A stretch of 64,000 nucleotides of DNA from Auanema rhodensis. Its lineage: Eukaryota > Nematoda > Chromadorea > Rhabditida > Rhabditidae. Below, piece after piece: positions 13,501-28,799 of this stretch. Every line of letters starts with the position of its first letter. The first letter of the stretch is position 1. The DNA is taken from NCBI GenBank assembly GCA_964057225.1, contig CAXKVF010000076.1, forward strand, positions 372,001 to 436,000. Reading direction: 5' to 3'. Made by a program: the position numbers and the translations under genes. The notes below the pieces were generated by a model, which worked only from the letters and a program-made list of their open reading frames with translations, was not told the DNA's origin and searched no databases.

Positions 13501-16500
13501 TCTCTTTATCTTTCACGTGAAGCGAGTTACATATCAAATGCACATCACGTGTACATTTAATTAGCATAAATTAAAGTTCACGTAAATTTCAAAGTCATGG
13601 TTACCATTAACCAATATCAATAAAAATTTGTTTTTAGACTAATATGGACATGGGGAATCTAATTTTGAAAACCGCATCTCTTTATCTTTCACGTGAAGCG
13701 AGTTACATACCAAGTGTACATCACGTGTACATTTAATTAGCATAAATTAAAGTTCACGTAAATTTCAAAGTCATGGTTACCATGAACCAATATCAATAAA
13801 AATTTGTTTTTAGACTAATATGGACATGTAGAATCTAATTTTGAAAACCGCATCTCTTTATCTTTCACGTGAAGCGAGTTACATACCAAGTGCACATCAC
13901 GTGTACATTTAATTAGCATAAATTAAAGTTCACGTAAATTTCAAAGTCATGGTTACCATGCACCAATATCAATAAAAATTTGTTTTTAGACTAATATGGA
14001 CATGGGGAATCTAATTTTGAAAACCGCATCTCTTTATCTTTCACGTGAAGCGAGTTACATATCAAATGCACATCACGTGTACATTTAATTAGCATAAATT
14101 AAAGTTCACGTAAATTTCAAAGTCATGGTTACCATTAACCAATATCAATAAAAATTTGTTTTTAGACTAATATGGACATGGGGAATCTAATTTTGAAAAC
14201 CGCATCTCTTTATCTTTCACGTGAAGCGAGTTACATACCAAGTGCACATCACGTGTACATTTAATTAGCATAAATTAAAGTTCACGTAAATTTCAAAGTC
14301 ATGGTTACCATGAACCAATATCAATAAAAATTTGTTTTTAGACTAATATGTACATGGGGAATCTAATTTTGAAAACCGCATCTCTTTATCTTTCACGTGA
14401 AGCGAGTTACATATCAAATGCACATCACGTGTACATTTAATTAGCATAAATTAAAGTTCAAGTAAATTTCAAAGTCATGGTTACCATGCACCAATATCAA
14501 TAAAAATCTGTTTTTAGACTAATATGGACATGAGGAATCTAATTTTGAAAACCGCATCTCTTTATCTTTCAAGTGAAGCGAGTTACATACCAAGTGCACA
14601 TCACGTGTACATTTAATTAGCATAAATTAAAGTTCACTTAAATTTCAAAGTCATGGTTACCATGAACCAATATCAATAAAAATTTGTTTTTAGACTAATA
14701 TGGACATGGGGAATCTAATTTTGAAAACCGCATCTCTTTATCTTTCACGTCAAGCGAGTTACATACCAAGTGCACATCACGTGTACATTTAATTAGCATA
14801 AATTAAAGTTCACGTAAATTTCAAAGTCATGGTTACCATGCACCAATATCAATAAAAATCTGTTTTTAGACTAATATGGACATGGGGAATCTAATTTTGA
14901 AAACCGCATCTCTTTATCTTTCACGTGAAGCGAGTTACATACCAAGTGCACATCACGTGTACATTTAATTAGCTTAAATTAAAGTTCACGTAAATTTCAA
15001 AGTCATGGTTACCATGCACCAATATCAATAAAAATTTGTTTTTAGACTAATATGGACATGGGGAATCTAATTTTGAAAACCGCATCTCTTTATCTTTCAC
15101 GTGAAGCGAGTTACATATCAAATGCACATCACGTGTACATTTAATTAGCATAAATTAAAGTTCACGTAAATTTCAAAGTCATGGTTACCATTAACCAATA
15201 TCAATAAAAATTTGTTTTTAGACTAATATGGACATGGGGAATCTAATTTTGAAAACCGCATCTCTTTATCTTTCACGTGAAGCGAGTTACATACCAAGTG
15301 CACATCACGTGTACATTTAATTAGCATAAATTAAAGTTCACGTAAATTTCAAAGTCATGGTTACCATGAACCAATATCAATAAAAATTTGTTTTTAGACT
15401 AATATGGACATGTAGAATCTAATTTTGAAAACCGCATCTCTTTATCTTTCACGTGAAGCGAGTTACATACCAAGTGCACATCACGTGTACATTTAATTAG
15501 CATAAATTAAAGTTCACGTAAATTTCAAAGTCATGGTTACCATGCACCAATATCAATAAAAATTTGTTTTTAGACTAATATGGACATGGGGAATCTAATT
15601 TTGAAAACCGCATCTCTTTATCTTTCACGTGAAGCGAGTTACATATCAAATGCACATCACGTGTACATTTAATTAGCATAAATTAAAGTTCACGTAAATT
15701 TCAAAGTCATGGTTACCATTAACCAATATCAATAAAAATTTGTTTTTAGACTAATATGGACATGGGGAATCTAATTTTGAAAACCGCATCTCTTTATCTT
15801 TCACGTGAAGCGAGTTACATACCAAGTGCACATCACGTGTACATTTAATTAGCATAAATTAAAGTTCACGTAAATTTCAAAGTCATGGTTACCATGAACC
15901 AATATCAATAAAAATTTGTTTTTAGACTAATATGTACATGGGGAATCTAATTTTGAAAACCGCATCTCTTTATCTTTCACGTGAAGCGAGTTACATATCA
16001 AATGCACATCACGTGTACATTTAATTAGCATAAATTAAAGTTCAAGTAAATTTCAAAGTCATGGTTACCATGCACCAATATCAATAAAAATTTGTTTTTA
16101 GACTAATATGGACATGAGGAATCTAATTTTGAAAACCGCATCTCTTTATCTTCCACGTGAAGCGAGTTACATACCAAGTGCACATCACGTGTACATTTAA
16201 TTAGCATAAATTAAAGTTCACGTAAATTTCAAAGTCATGGTTACCATGAACCAATATCAATAAAAATTTGTTTTTAGACTAATATATACATGGGGAATCT
16301 AATTTTGAAAACCGCATCTCTTTATCTTTCACGTGAAGCGAGTTACATACCAAGTGCACATCACGTGTACATTTAATTAGCATAAATTAAAGTTCAAGTA
16401 AATTTCAAAGTCATGGTTACCATGCACCAATATCAATAAAAATCTGTTTTTAGACTAATATGGACATGGGGAATCTAATTTTGAAAACCGCATCTCTTTA

Positions 16501-19500
16501 TCTTTCACGTGAAGCGAGTTACATACCAAGTGCACATCACGTGTACATTTAATTAGCATAAATTAAAGTTCACGTAAATTTCAAAGTCATGGTTACCATG
16601 CACCAATATCAATAAAAATTTGTTTTTAGACTAATATGGACATGGGGAATCTAATTTTGAAAACCGCATCTCTTTATCTTTCACGTGAAGCGAGTTACAT
16701 ATCAAGTGCACATCACGTGTACATTTAATTAGCATGAATTAAAGTTCACGTAAATTTCAAAGTCATGGTTACCATTAACCAATATCAATAAAAATTTGTT
16801 TTTAGACTAATATGGACATGGGGAATCTAATTTTGAAAACCGCATCTCTTTATCTTTCACGTGAAGCGAGTTACATACCAAGTGCACATCACGTGTACAT
16901 TTAATTAGCATAAATTAAAGTTCACGTAAATTTCAAAGTCATGGTTACCATGAACCAATATCAATAAAAATCTATTTTAAACTAATATGGACATGGGGAA
17001 TCTAATTTTGAAAACCGCATCTCTTTATCTTCCACGTGAAGCGAGTTACATACCAAGTGCACATCACGTGTACATTTAATTAGCATAAATTAAAGTTCAC
17101 GTAAATTTCAAAGTCATGGTTACCATGAACCAATATCAATAAAAATTTGTTTTTAGACTAATATGGACATGAGGAATCTAATTTTGAAAACCGCATCTCT
17201 TTATCTTTCACGTGAAGCGAGTTACATACCAAGTGCACATCACGTGTACATTTAATTAGCATAAATTAAAGTTCACTTAAATTTCAAAGTCATGGTTACC
17301 ATGAACCAATATCAATAAAAATTTGTTTTTAGACTAATATGGACATGGGGAATCTAATTTTGAAAACCGCATCTCTTTATCTTTCACGTCAAGCGAGTTA
17401 CATACCAAGTGCACATCACGTGTACATTTAATTAGCATAAATTAAAGTTCACGTAAATTTCAAAGTCATGGTTACCATGAACCAATATCAATAAAAATTT
17501 GTTTTTAGACTAATATGGACATGAGGAATCTAATTTTGAAAACCGCATCTCTTTATCTTTCAAGTGAAGCGAGTTACATACCAAGTGCACATCACGTGTA
17601 CATTTAATTAGCATAAATTAAAGTTCACTTAAATTTCAAAGTCATGGTTACCATGAACCAATATCAATAAAAATTTGTTTTTAGACTAATATGGACATGG
17701 GGAATCTAATTTTGAAAACCGCATCTCTTTATCTTTCACGTCAAGCGAGTTACATACCAAGTGCACATCACGTGTACATTTAATTAGCATAAATTAAAGT
17801 TCACGTAAATTTCAAAGTCATGGTTACCATGCACCAATATCAATAAAAATCTGTTTTTAGACTAATATGGACATGGGGAATCTAATTTTGAAAACCGCAT
17901 CTCTTTATCTTTCACGTGAAGCGAGTTACATACCAAGTGCACATCACGTGTACATTTAATTAGCTTAAATTAAAGTTCACGTAAATTTCAAAGTCATGGT
18001 TACCATGCACCAATATCAATAAAAATTTGTTTTTAGACTAATATGGACATGGGGAATCTAATTTTGAAAACCGCATCTCTTTATCTTTCACGTGAAGCGA
18101 GTTACATATCAAATGCACATCACGTGTACATTTAATTAGCATAAATTAAAGTTCACGTAAATTTCAAAGTCATGGTTACCATTAACCAATATCAATAAAA
18201 ATTTGTTTTTAGACTAATATGGACATGGGGAATCTAATTTTGAAAACCGCATCTCTTTATCTTTCACGTGAAGCGAGTTACATACCAAGTGCACATCACG
18301 TGTACATTTAATTAGCATAAATTAAAGTTCACGTAAATTTCAAAGTCATGGTTACCATGAACCAATATCAATAAAAATTTGTTTTTAGACTAATATGGAC
18401 ATGTAGAATCTAATTTTGAAAACCGCATCTCTTTATCTTTCACGTGAAGCGAGTTACATACCAAGTGCACATCACGTGTACATTTAATTAGCATAAATTA
18501 AAGTTCACGTAAATTTCAAAGTCATGGTTACCATGCACCAATATCAATAAAAATTTGTTTTTAGACTAATATGGACATGGGGAATCTAATTTTGAAAACC
18601 GCATCTCTTTATCTTTCACGTGAAGCGAGTTACATATCAAATGCACATCACGTGTACATTTAATTAGCATAAATTAAAGTTCACGTAAATTTCAAAGTCA
18701 TGGTTACCATTAACCAATATCAATAAAAATTTGTTTTTAGACTAATATGGACATGGGGAATCTAATTTTGAAAACCGCATCTCTTTATCTTTCACGTGAA
18801 GCGAGTTACATACCAAGTGCACATCACGTGTACATTTAATTAGCATAAATTAAAGTTCACGTAAATTTCAAAGTCATGGTTACCATGCACCAATATCAAT
18901 AAAAATTTGTTTTTAGACTAATATGGACATGGGGAATCTAATTTTGAAAACCGCATCTCTTTATCTTTCACGTGAAGCGAGTTACATACCAAGTGCACAT
19001 CACGTGTACATTTAATTAGCATAAATTAAAGTTCACGTAAATTTCAAAGTCATGGTTACCATGCACCAATATCAATAAAAATTTGTTTTTAGACTAATAT
19101 GGACATGAGGAATCTAATTTTGAAAACCGCATCTCTTTATCTTTCACGTGAAGCGAGTTACATACCAAGTGCACATCACGTGTACATTTAATTAGCATAA
19201 ATTAAAGTTCACTTAAATTTCAAAGTCATGGTTACCATGAACCAATATCAATAAAAATTTGTTTTTAGACTAATATGGACATGGGGAATCTAATTTTGAA
19301 AACCGCATCTCTTTATCTTTCACGTGAAGCGAGTTACATACCAAGTGCACATCACGTGTACATTTAATTAGCATAAATTAAAGTTCACGTAAATTTCAAA
19401 GTCATGGTTACCATGCACCAATATCAATAAAAATTTGTTTTTAGACTAATATGGACATGGGGAATCTAATTTTGAAAACCGCATCTCTTTATCTTCCACG

Positions 19501-22500
19501 TGAAGCGAGTTACATACCAAGTGCACATCACGTGTACATTTAATTAGCATAAATTAAAGTTCACGTAAATTTCAAAGTCATGGTTACCATGAACCAATAT
19601 CAATAAAAATTTGTTTTTAGACTAATATGGACATGAGGAATCTAATTTTGAAAACCGCATCTCTTTATCTTTCACGTGAAGCGAGTTACATACCAAGTGC
19701 ACATCACGTGTACATTTAATTAGCATAAATTAAAGTTCACTTAAATTTCAAAGTCATGGTTACCATGAACCAATATCAATAAAAATTTGTTTTTAGACTA
19801 ATATGGACATGGGGAATCTAATTTTGAAAACCGCATCTCTTTATCTTTCACGTGAAGCGAGTTACATACCAAGTGCACATCACGTGTACATTTAATTAGC
19901 ATAAATTAAAGTTCACGTAAATTTCAAAGTCATGGTTACCATGCACCAATATCAATAAAAATTTGTTTTTAGACTAATATTGACATGGGGAATCTAATGT
20001 TGAAAACCGCATCTCTTTATCTTCCACGTGAAGCGAGTTACATACCAAGTGCACATCACGTGTACATTTAATTAGCATAAATTAAAGTTCACGTAAATTT
20101 CAAAGTCATGGTTACCATGAACCAATATCAATAAAAATTTGTTTTTAGACTAATATGTACATGGGGAATCTAATTTTGAAAACCGCATCTCTTTATCTTT
20201 CACGTGAAGCGAGTTACATACCAAGTGCACATCACGTGTACATTTAATTAGCATAAATTAAAGTTCAAGTAAATTTCAAAGTCATGGTTACCATGCACCA
20301 ATATCAATAAAAATCTGTTTTTAGACTAATATGGACATGGGGAATCTAATTTTGAAAACCGCATCTCTTTATCTTTCACGTGAAGCGAGTTACATACCAA
20401 GTGCACATCACGTGTACATTTAATTAGCATAAATTAAAGTTCACGTAAATTTCAAAGTCATGGTTACCATGCACCAATATCAATAAAAATTTGTTTTTAG
20501 ACTAATATGGACATGGGGAATCTAATTTTGAAAACCGCATCTCTTTATCTTTCACGTGAAGCGAGTTACATATCAAGTGCACATCACGTGTACATTTAAT
20601 TAGCATGAATTAAAGTTCACGTAAATTTCAAAGTCATGGTTACCATTAACCAATATCAATAAAAATTTGTTTTTAGACTAATATGGACATGGGGAATCTA
20701 ATTTTGAAAACCGCATCTCTTTATCTTTCACGTGAAGCGAGTTACATACCAAGTGCACATCACGTGTACATTTAATTAGCATAAATTAAAGTTCACGTAA
20801 ATTTCAAAGTCATGGTTACCATGAACCAATATCAATAAAAATCTATTTTAAACTAATATGGACATGGGGAATCTAATTTTGAAAACCGCATCTCTTTATC
20901 TTCCACGTGAAGCGAGTTACATACCAAGTGCACATCACGTGTACATTTAATTAGCATAAATTAAAGTTCACGTAAATTTCAAAGTCATGGTTACCATGAA
21001 CCAATATCAATAAAAATTTGTTTTTAGACTAATATGGACATGAGGAATCTAATTTTGAAAACCGCATCTCTTTATCTTTCACGTGAAGCGAGTTACATAC
21101 CAAGTGCACATCACGTGTACATTTAATTAGCATAAATTAAAGTTCACTTAAATTTCAAAGTCATGGTTACCATGAACCAATATCAATAAAAATTTGTTTT
21201 TAGACTAATATGGACATGGGGAATCTAATTTTGAAAACCGCATCTCTTTATCTTTCACGTCAAGCGAGTTACATACCAAGTGCACATCACGTGTACATTT
21301 AATTAGCATAAATTAAAGTTCACGTAAATTTCAAAGTCATGGTTACCATGAACCAATATCAATAAAAATTTGTTTTTAGACTAATATGGACATGAGGAAT
21401 CTAATTTTGAAAACCGCATCTCTTTATCTTTCAAGTGAAGCGAGTTACATACCAAGTGCACATCACGTGTACATTTAATTAGCATAAATTAAAGTTCACT
21501 TAAATTTCAAAGTCATGGTTACCATGAACCAATATCAATAAAAATTTGTTTTTAGACTAATATGGACATGGGGAATCTAATTTTGAAAACCGCATCTCTT
21601 TATCTTTCACGTCAAGCGAGTTACATACCAAGTGCACATCACGTGTACATTTAATTAGCATAAATTAAAGTTCACGTAAATTTCAAAGTCATGGTTACCA
21701 TGCACCAATATCAATAAAAATCTGTTTTTAGACTAATATGGACATGGGGAATCTAATTTTGAAAACCGCATCTCTTTATCTTTCACGTGAAGCGAGTTAC
21801 ATACCAAGTGCACATCACGTGTACATTTAATTAGCTTAAATTAAAGTTCACGTAAATTTCAAAGTCATGGTTACCATGCACCAATATCAATAAAAATTTG
21901 TTTTTAGACTAATATGGACATGGGGAATCTAATTTTGAAAACCGCATCTCTTTATCTTTCACGTGAAGCGAGTTACATATCAAATGCACATCACGTGTAC
22001 ATTTAATTAGCATAAATTAAAGTTCACGTAAATTTCAAAGTCATGGTTACCATTAACCAATATCAATAAAAATTTGTTTTTAGACTAATATGGACATGGG
22101 GAATCTAATTTTGAAAACCGCATCTCTTTATCTTTCACGTGAAGCGAGTTACATACCAAGTGCACATCACGTGTACATTTAATTAGCATAAATTAAAGTT
22201 CACGTAAATTTCAAAGTCATGGTTACCATGAACCAATATCAATAAAAATTTGTTTTTAGACTAATATGGACATGTAGAATCTAATTTTGAAAACCGCATC
22301 TCTTTATCTTTCACGTGAAGCGAGTTACATACCAAGTGCACATCACGTGTACATTTAATTAGCATAAATTAAAGTTCACGTAAATTTCAAAGTCATGGTT
22401 ACCATGCACCAATATCAATAAAAATTTGTTTTTAGACTAATATGGACATGGGGAATCTAATTTTGAAAACCGCATCTCTTTATCTTTCACGTGAAGCGAG

Positions 22501-22900
22501 TTACATATCAAATGCACATCACGTGTACATTTAATTAGCATAAATTAAAGTTCACGTAAATTTCAAAGTCATGGTTACCATTAACCAATATCAATAAAAA
22601 TTTGTTTTTAGACTAATATGGACATGGGGAATCTAATTTTGAAAACCGCATCTCTTTATCTTTCACGTGAAGCGAGTTACATACCAAGTGCACATCACGT
22701 GTACATTTAATTAGCATAAATTAAAGTTCACGTAAATTTCAAAGTCATGGTTACCATGCACCAATATCAATAAAAATTTGTTTTTAGACTAATATGGACA
22801 TGGGGAATCTAATTTTGAAAACCGCATCTCTTTATCTTTCACGTGAAGCGAGTTACATACCAAGTGCACATCACGTGTACATTTAATTAGCATAAATTAA
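10573..22900 (+). repeat. Higher-order block repeated five times at uneven spacing
   Basis: A monomer with AGCTTAAATT occurs with GCTT at 10573, 13388, 14972, 17963 and 21834. The gaps are 16, 9, 17 and 22 monomers after allowing for one-base losses. A second marker, ATGTAGAATC, follows each copy by about 440 bp, including 11012 and 13827. The blocks were therefore copied as units several monomers long, with unequal amounts of sequence between them, as expected from repeated unequal crossover. Confidence 0.8.
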
Positions 22901-24500
22901 AGTTCACGTAAATTTCAAAGTCATGGTTACCATGCACCAATATCAATAAAAATTTGTTTTTAGACTAATATGGACATGAGGAATCTAATTTTGAAAACCG
23001 CATCTCTTTATCTTTCACGTGAAGCGAGTTACATACCAAGTGCACATCACGTGTACATTTAATTAGCATAAATTAAAGTTCACTTAAATTTCAAAGTCAT
23101 GGTTACCATGAACCAATATCAATAAAAATTTGTTTTTAGACTAATATGGACATGGGGAATCTAATTTTGAAAACCGCATCTCTTTATCTTTCACGTGAAG
23201 CGAGTTACATACCAAGTGCACATCACGTGTACATTTAATTAGCATAAATTAAAGTTCACGTAAATTTCAAAGTCATGGTTACCATGCACCAATATCAATA
23301 AAAATTTGTTTTTAGACTAATATGGACATGGGGAATCTAATTTTGAAAACCGCATCTCTTTATCTTCCACGTGAAGCGAGTTACATACCAAGTGCACATC
23401 ACGTGTACATTTAATTAGCATAAATTAAAGTTCACGTAAATTTCAAAGTCATGGTTACCATGAACCAATATCAATAAAAATTTGTTTTTAGACTAATATG
23501 GACATGAGGAATCTAATTTTGAAAACCGCATCTCTTTATCTTTCACGTGAAGCGAGTTACATACCAAGTGCACATCACGTGTACATTTAATTAGCATAAA
23601 TTAAAGTTCACTTAAATTTCAAAGTCATGGTTACCATGAACCAATATCAATAAAAATTTGTTTTTAGACTAATATGGACATGGGGAATCTAATTTTGAAA
23701 ACCGCATCTCTTTATCTTTCACGTGAAGCGAGTTACATACCAAGTGCACATCACGTGTACATTTAATTAGCATAAATTAAAGTTCACGTAAATTTCAAAG
23801 TCATGGTTACCATGCACCAATATCAATAAAAATTTGTTTTTAGACTAATATTGACATGGGGAATCTAATGTTGAAAACCGCATCTCTTTATCTTCCACGT
23901 GAAGCGAGTTACATACCAAGTGCACATCACGTGTACATTTAATTAGCATAAATTAAAGTTCACGTAAATTTCAAAGTCATGGTTACCATGAACCAATATC
24001 AATAAAAATTTGTTTTTAGACTAATATGTACATGGGGAATCTAATTTTGAAAACCGCATCTCTTTATCTTTCACGTGAAGCGAGTTACATACCAAGTGCA
24101 CATCACGTGTACATTTAATTAGCATAAATTAAAGTTCAAGTAAATTTCAAAGTCATGGTTACCATGCACCAATATCAATAAAAATCTGTTTTTAGACTAA
24201 TATGGACATGGGGAATCTAATTTTGAAAACCGCATCTCTTTATCTTTCACGTGAAGCGAGTTACATACCAAGTGCACATCACGTGTACATTTAATTAGCA
24301 TAAATTAAAGTTCACGTAAATTTCAAAGTCATGGTTACCATCCACCAATATCAATAAAAATTTGTTTTTAGACTAATATGGACATGGGGAATCTAATTTT
24401 GAAAACCGCATCTCTTTATCTTTCACGTGAAGCGAGTTACATATCAAGTGCACATCACGTGTACATTTAATTAGCATGAATTAAAGTTCACGTAAATTTC
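16900..24500 (+). repeat. Higher-order duplication, 22-monomer period
   Basis: Markers recur 3,871 bp apart (22 x 176 minus 1): the short AAAAATCTATTTTAAAC variant at 16966 and 20837, AGCTTAAATT at 17963 and 21834, and AATGTTG at 19996 and 23867. The two units are adjacent, so this is a tandem duplication of about 3.9 kb. Near 24.3-24.7 kb the second copy departs (CCACCAAT, and CTGTTTTTAGAC in place of the short variant). Confidence 0.8.
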
Positions 24501-27500
24501 AAAGTCATGGTTACCATTAACCAATATCAATAAAAATTTGTTTTTAGACTAATATGGACATGGGGAATCTAATTTTGAAAACCGCATCTCTTTATCTTTC
24601 ACGTCAAGCGAGTTACATACCAAGTGCACATCACGTGTACATTTAATTAGCATAAATTAAAGTTCACGTAAATTTCAAAGTCATGGTTACCATGAACCAA
24701 TATCAATAAAAATCTGTTTTTAGACTAATATGGACATGGGGAATCTAATTTTGAAAACCGCATCTCTTTATCTTCCACGTGAAGCGAGTTACATACCAAG
24801 TGCACATCACGTGTACATTTAATTAGCATAAATTAAAGTTCACGTAAATTTCAAAGTCATGGTTACCATGAACCAATATCAATAAAAATTTGTTTTTAGA
24901 CTAATATGGACATGGGGAATCTAATTTTGAAAACCGCATCTCTTTATCTTTCACGTGAAGCGAGTTACATACCAAGTGCACATCACGTGTACATTTAATT
25001 AGCATAAATTAAAGTTCACGTAAATTTCAAAGTCATGGTTACCATGCACCAATATCAATAAAAATTTGTTTTTAGACTAATATGGACATGGGGAATCTAA
25101 TTTTGAAAACCGCATCTCTTTATCTTTCACGTGAAGCGAGTTACATACCAAGTGCACATCACGTGTACATTTAATTAGCATAAATTAAAGTTCACGTAAA
25201 TTTCAAAGTCATGGTTACCATTAACCAATATCAATAAAAATTTGTTTTTAGACTAATATGGACATGGGGAATCTAATTTTGAAAACCGCATCTCTTTATC
25301 TTTCACGTGAAGCGAGTTACATATCAAGTGCACATCACGTGTACATTTAATTAGCATGAATTAAAGTTCACGTAAATTTCAAAGTCATGGTTACCATTAA
25401 CCAATATCAATAAAAATTTGTTTTTAGACTAATATGGACATGGGGAATCTAATTTTGAAAACCGCATCTCTTTATCTTTCACGTCAAGCGAGTTACATAC
25501 CAAGTGCACATCACGTGTACATTTAATTAGCATAAATTAAAGTTCACGTAAATTTCAAAGTCATGGTTACCATGAACCAATATCAATAAAAATCTGTTTT
25601 TAGACTAATATGGACATGGGGAATCTAATTTTGAAAACCGCATCTCTTTATCTTCCACGTGAAGCGAGTTACATACCAAGTGCACATCACGTGTACATTT
25701 AATTAGCATAAATTAAAGTTCACGTAAATTTCAAAGTCATGGTTACCATGAACCAATATCAATAAAAATTTGTTTTTAGACTAATATGGACATGGGGAAT
25801 CTAATTTTGAAAACCGCATCTCTTTATCTTTCACGTGAAGCGAGTTACATACCAAGTGCACATCACGTGTACATTTAATTAGCATAAATTAAAGTTCACG
25901 TAAATTTCAAAGTCATGGTTACCATGCACCAATATCAATAAAAATTTGTTTTTAGACTAATATGGACATGGGGAATCTAATTTTGAAAACCGCATCTCTT
26001 TATCTTTCACGTGAAGCGAGTTACATACCAAGTGCACATCACGTGTACATTTAATTAGCATAAATTAAAGTTCACGTAAATTTCAAAGTCATGGTTACCA
26101 TGAACCAATATCAATAAAAATTTGTTTTTAGACTAATATGTACATGGGGAATCTAATTTTGAAAACCGCATCTCTTTATCTTTCACGTGAAGCGAGTTAC
26201 ATATCAAATGCACATCACGTGTACATTTAATTAGCATAAATTAAAGTTCAAGTAAATTTCAAAGTCATGGTTACCATGCACCAATATCAATAAAAATCTG
26301 TTTTTAGACTAATATGGACATGGGGAATCTAATTTTGAAAACCGCATCTCTTTATCTTTCACGTGAAGCGAGTTACATACCAAGTGCACATCACGTGTAC
26401 ATTTAATTAGCATAAATTAAAGTTCACGTAAATTTCAAAGTCATGGTTACCATGAACCAATATCAATAAAAATTTGTTTTTAGACTAATGTGTACATGGG
26501 GAATCTAATTTTGAAAACCGCATCTCTTTATCTTTCACGTGAAGCGAGTTACATATCAAATGCACATCACGTGTACATTTAATTAGCATAAATTAAAGTT
26601 CAAGTAAATTTCAAAGTCATGGTTACCATGCACCAATATCAATAAAAATCTGTTTTTAGACTAATATGGACATGGGGAATCTAATTTTGAAAACCGCATC
26701 TCTTTATCTTTCACGTGAAGCGAGTTACATACCAAGTGCACATCACGTGTACATTTAATTAGCATAAATTAAAGTTCACGTAAATTTCAAAGTCATGGTT
26801 ACCATGAACCAATATCAATAAAAATTTGTTTTTAGACTAATATGGACATGGGGAATCTAATTTTGAAAACCGCATCTCTTTATCTTTCACGTGAAGCGAG
26901 TTACATACCAAGTGCACATCACGTGTACATTTAATTAGCATAAATTAAAGTTCACGTAAATTTCAAAGTCATGGTTACCATGCACCAATATCAATAAAAA
27001 TCTGTTTTTAGACTAATATGGACATGGGGAATCTAATTTTGAAAACCGCATCTCTTTATCTTTCACGTGAAGCGAGTTACATACCAAGTGCACATCACGT
27101 GTACATTTAATTAGCATAAATTAAAGTTCACGTAAATTTCAAAGTCATGGTTACCATGAACCAATATCAATAAAAATTTGTTTTTAGACTAATATGTACA
27201 TGGGGAATCTAATTTTGAAAACCGCATCTCTTTATCTTTCACGTGAAGCGAGTTACATATCAAATGCACATCACGTGTACATTTAATTAGCATAAATTAA
27301 AGTTCAAGTAAATTTCAAAGTCATGGTTACCATGCACCAATATCAATAAAAATCTGTTTTTAGACTAATATGGACATGGGGAATCTAATTTTGAAAACCG
27401 CATCTCTTTATCTTTCACGTGAAGCGAGTTACATACCAAGTGCACATCACGTGTACATTTAATTAGCATAAATTAAAGTTCACGTAAATTTCAAAGTCAT

Positions 27501-28799
27501 GGTTACCATGAACCAATATCAATAAATATTTGTTTTTAGACTAATATGGACATGGGGAATCTAATTTTGAAAACCGCATCTCTTTATCTTTCACGTGAAG
27601 CGAGTTACATACCAAGTGCACATCACGTGTACATTTAATTAGCATAAATTAAAGTTCACGTAAATTTCAAAGTCATGGTTACCATGCACCAATATCAATA
27701 AAAATCTGTTTTTAGACTAATATGGACATGGGGAATCTAATTTTGAAAACCGCATCTCTTTATCTTTCACGTGAAGCGAGTTACATACCAAGTGCACATC
27801 ACGTGTACATTTAATTAGCATAAATTAAAGTTTACGTAAATTTCAAAGTCATGGTTACCATGCACCAATATCAATAAAAATTTGTTTTTAGACTAATATG
27901 GACATGGGGAATCTAATTTTGAAAACCGCATCTCTTTATCTTTCACGTGAAGCGAGTTACATACCAAGTGCACATCACGTGTACATTTAATTAGCATAAA
28001 TTAAAGTTCACGTAAATTTCAAAGTCATGGTTACCATGAACCAATATCAATAAAAATTTGTTTTTAGACTAATATGTACATGGGGAATCTAATTTTGAAA
28101 ACCGCATCTCTTTATCTTTCACGTGAAGCGAGTTACATATCAAATGCACATCACGTGTACATTTAATTAGCATAAATTAAAGTTCAAGTAAATTTCAAAG
28201 TCATGGTTACCATGCACCAATATCAATAAAAATCTGTTTTTAGACTAATATGGACATGGGGAATCTAATTTTGAAAACCGCATCTCTTTATCTTTCACGT
28301 GAAGCGAGTTACATACCAAGTGCACATCACGTGTACATTTAATTAGCATAAATTAAAGTTCACGTAAATTTCAAAGTCATGGTTACCATGCACCAATATC
28401 AATAAAAATCTGTTTTTAGACTAATATGGACATGGGGAATCTAATTTTGAAAACCGCATCTCTTTATCTTTCACGTGAAGCGAGTTACATACCAAGTGCA
28501 CATCACGTGTACATTTAATTAGCATAAATTAAAGTTCACGTAAATTTCAAAGTCATGGTTACCATGCACCAATATCAATAAAAATCTGTTTTTAGACTAA
28601 TATGGACATGGGAAATCTAATTTTGAAAACCGCATCTCTTTATCTTTCACGTGAAGCGAGTTACATACCAAGTGCACATCACGTGTACATTTAATTAGCA
28701 TAAATTAAAGTTCACGTAAATTTCAAAGTCATGGTTACCATGCACCAATATCAATAAAAATTTGTTTTTAGACTAATATGGACATGGGGAATCTAATTT

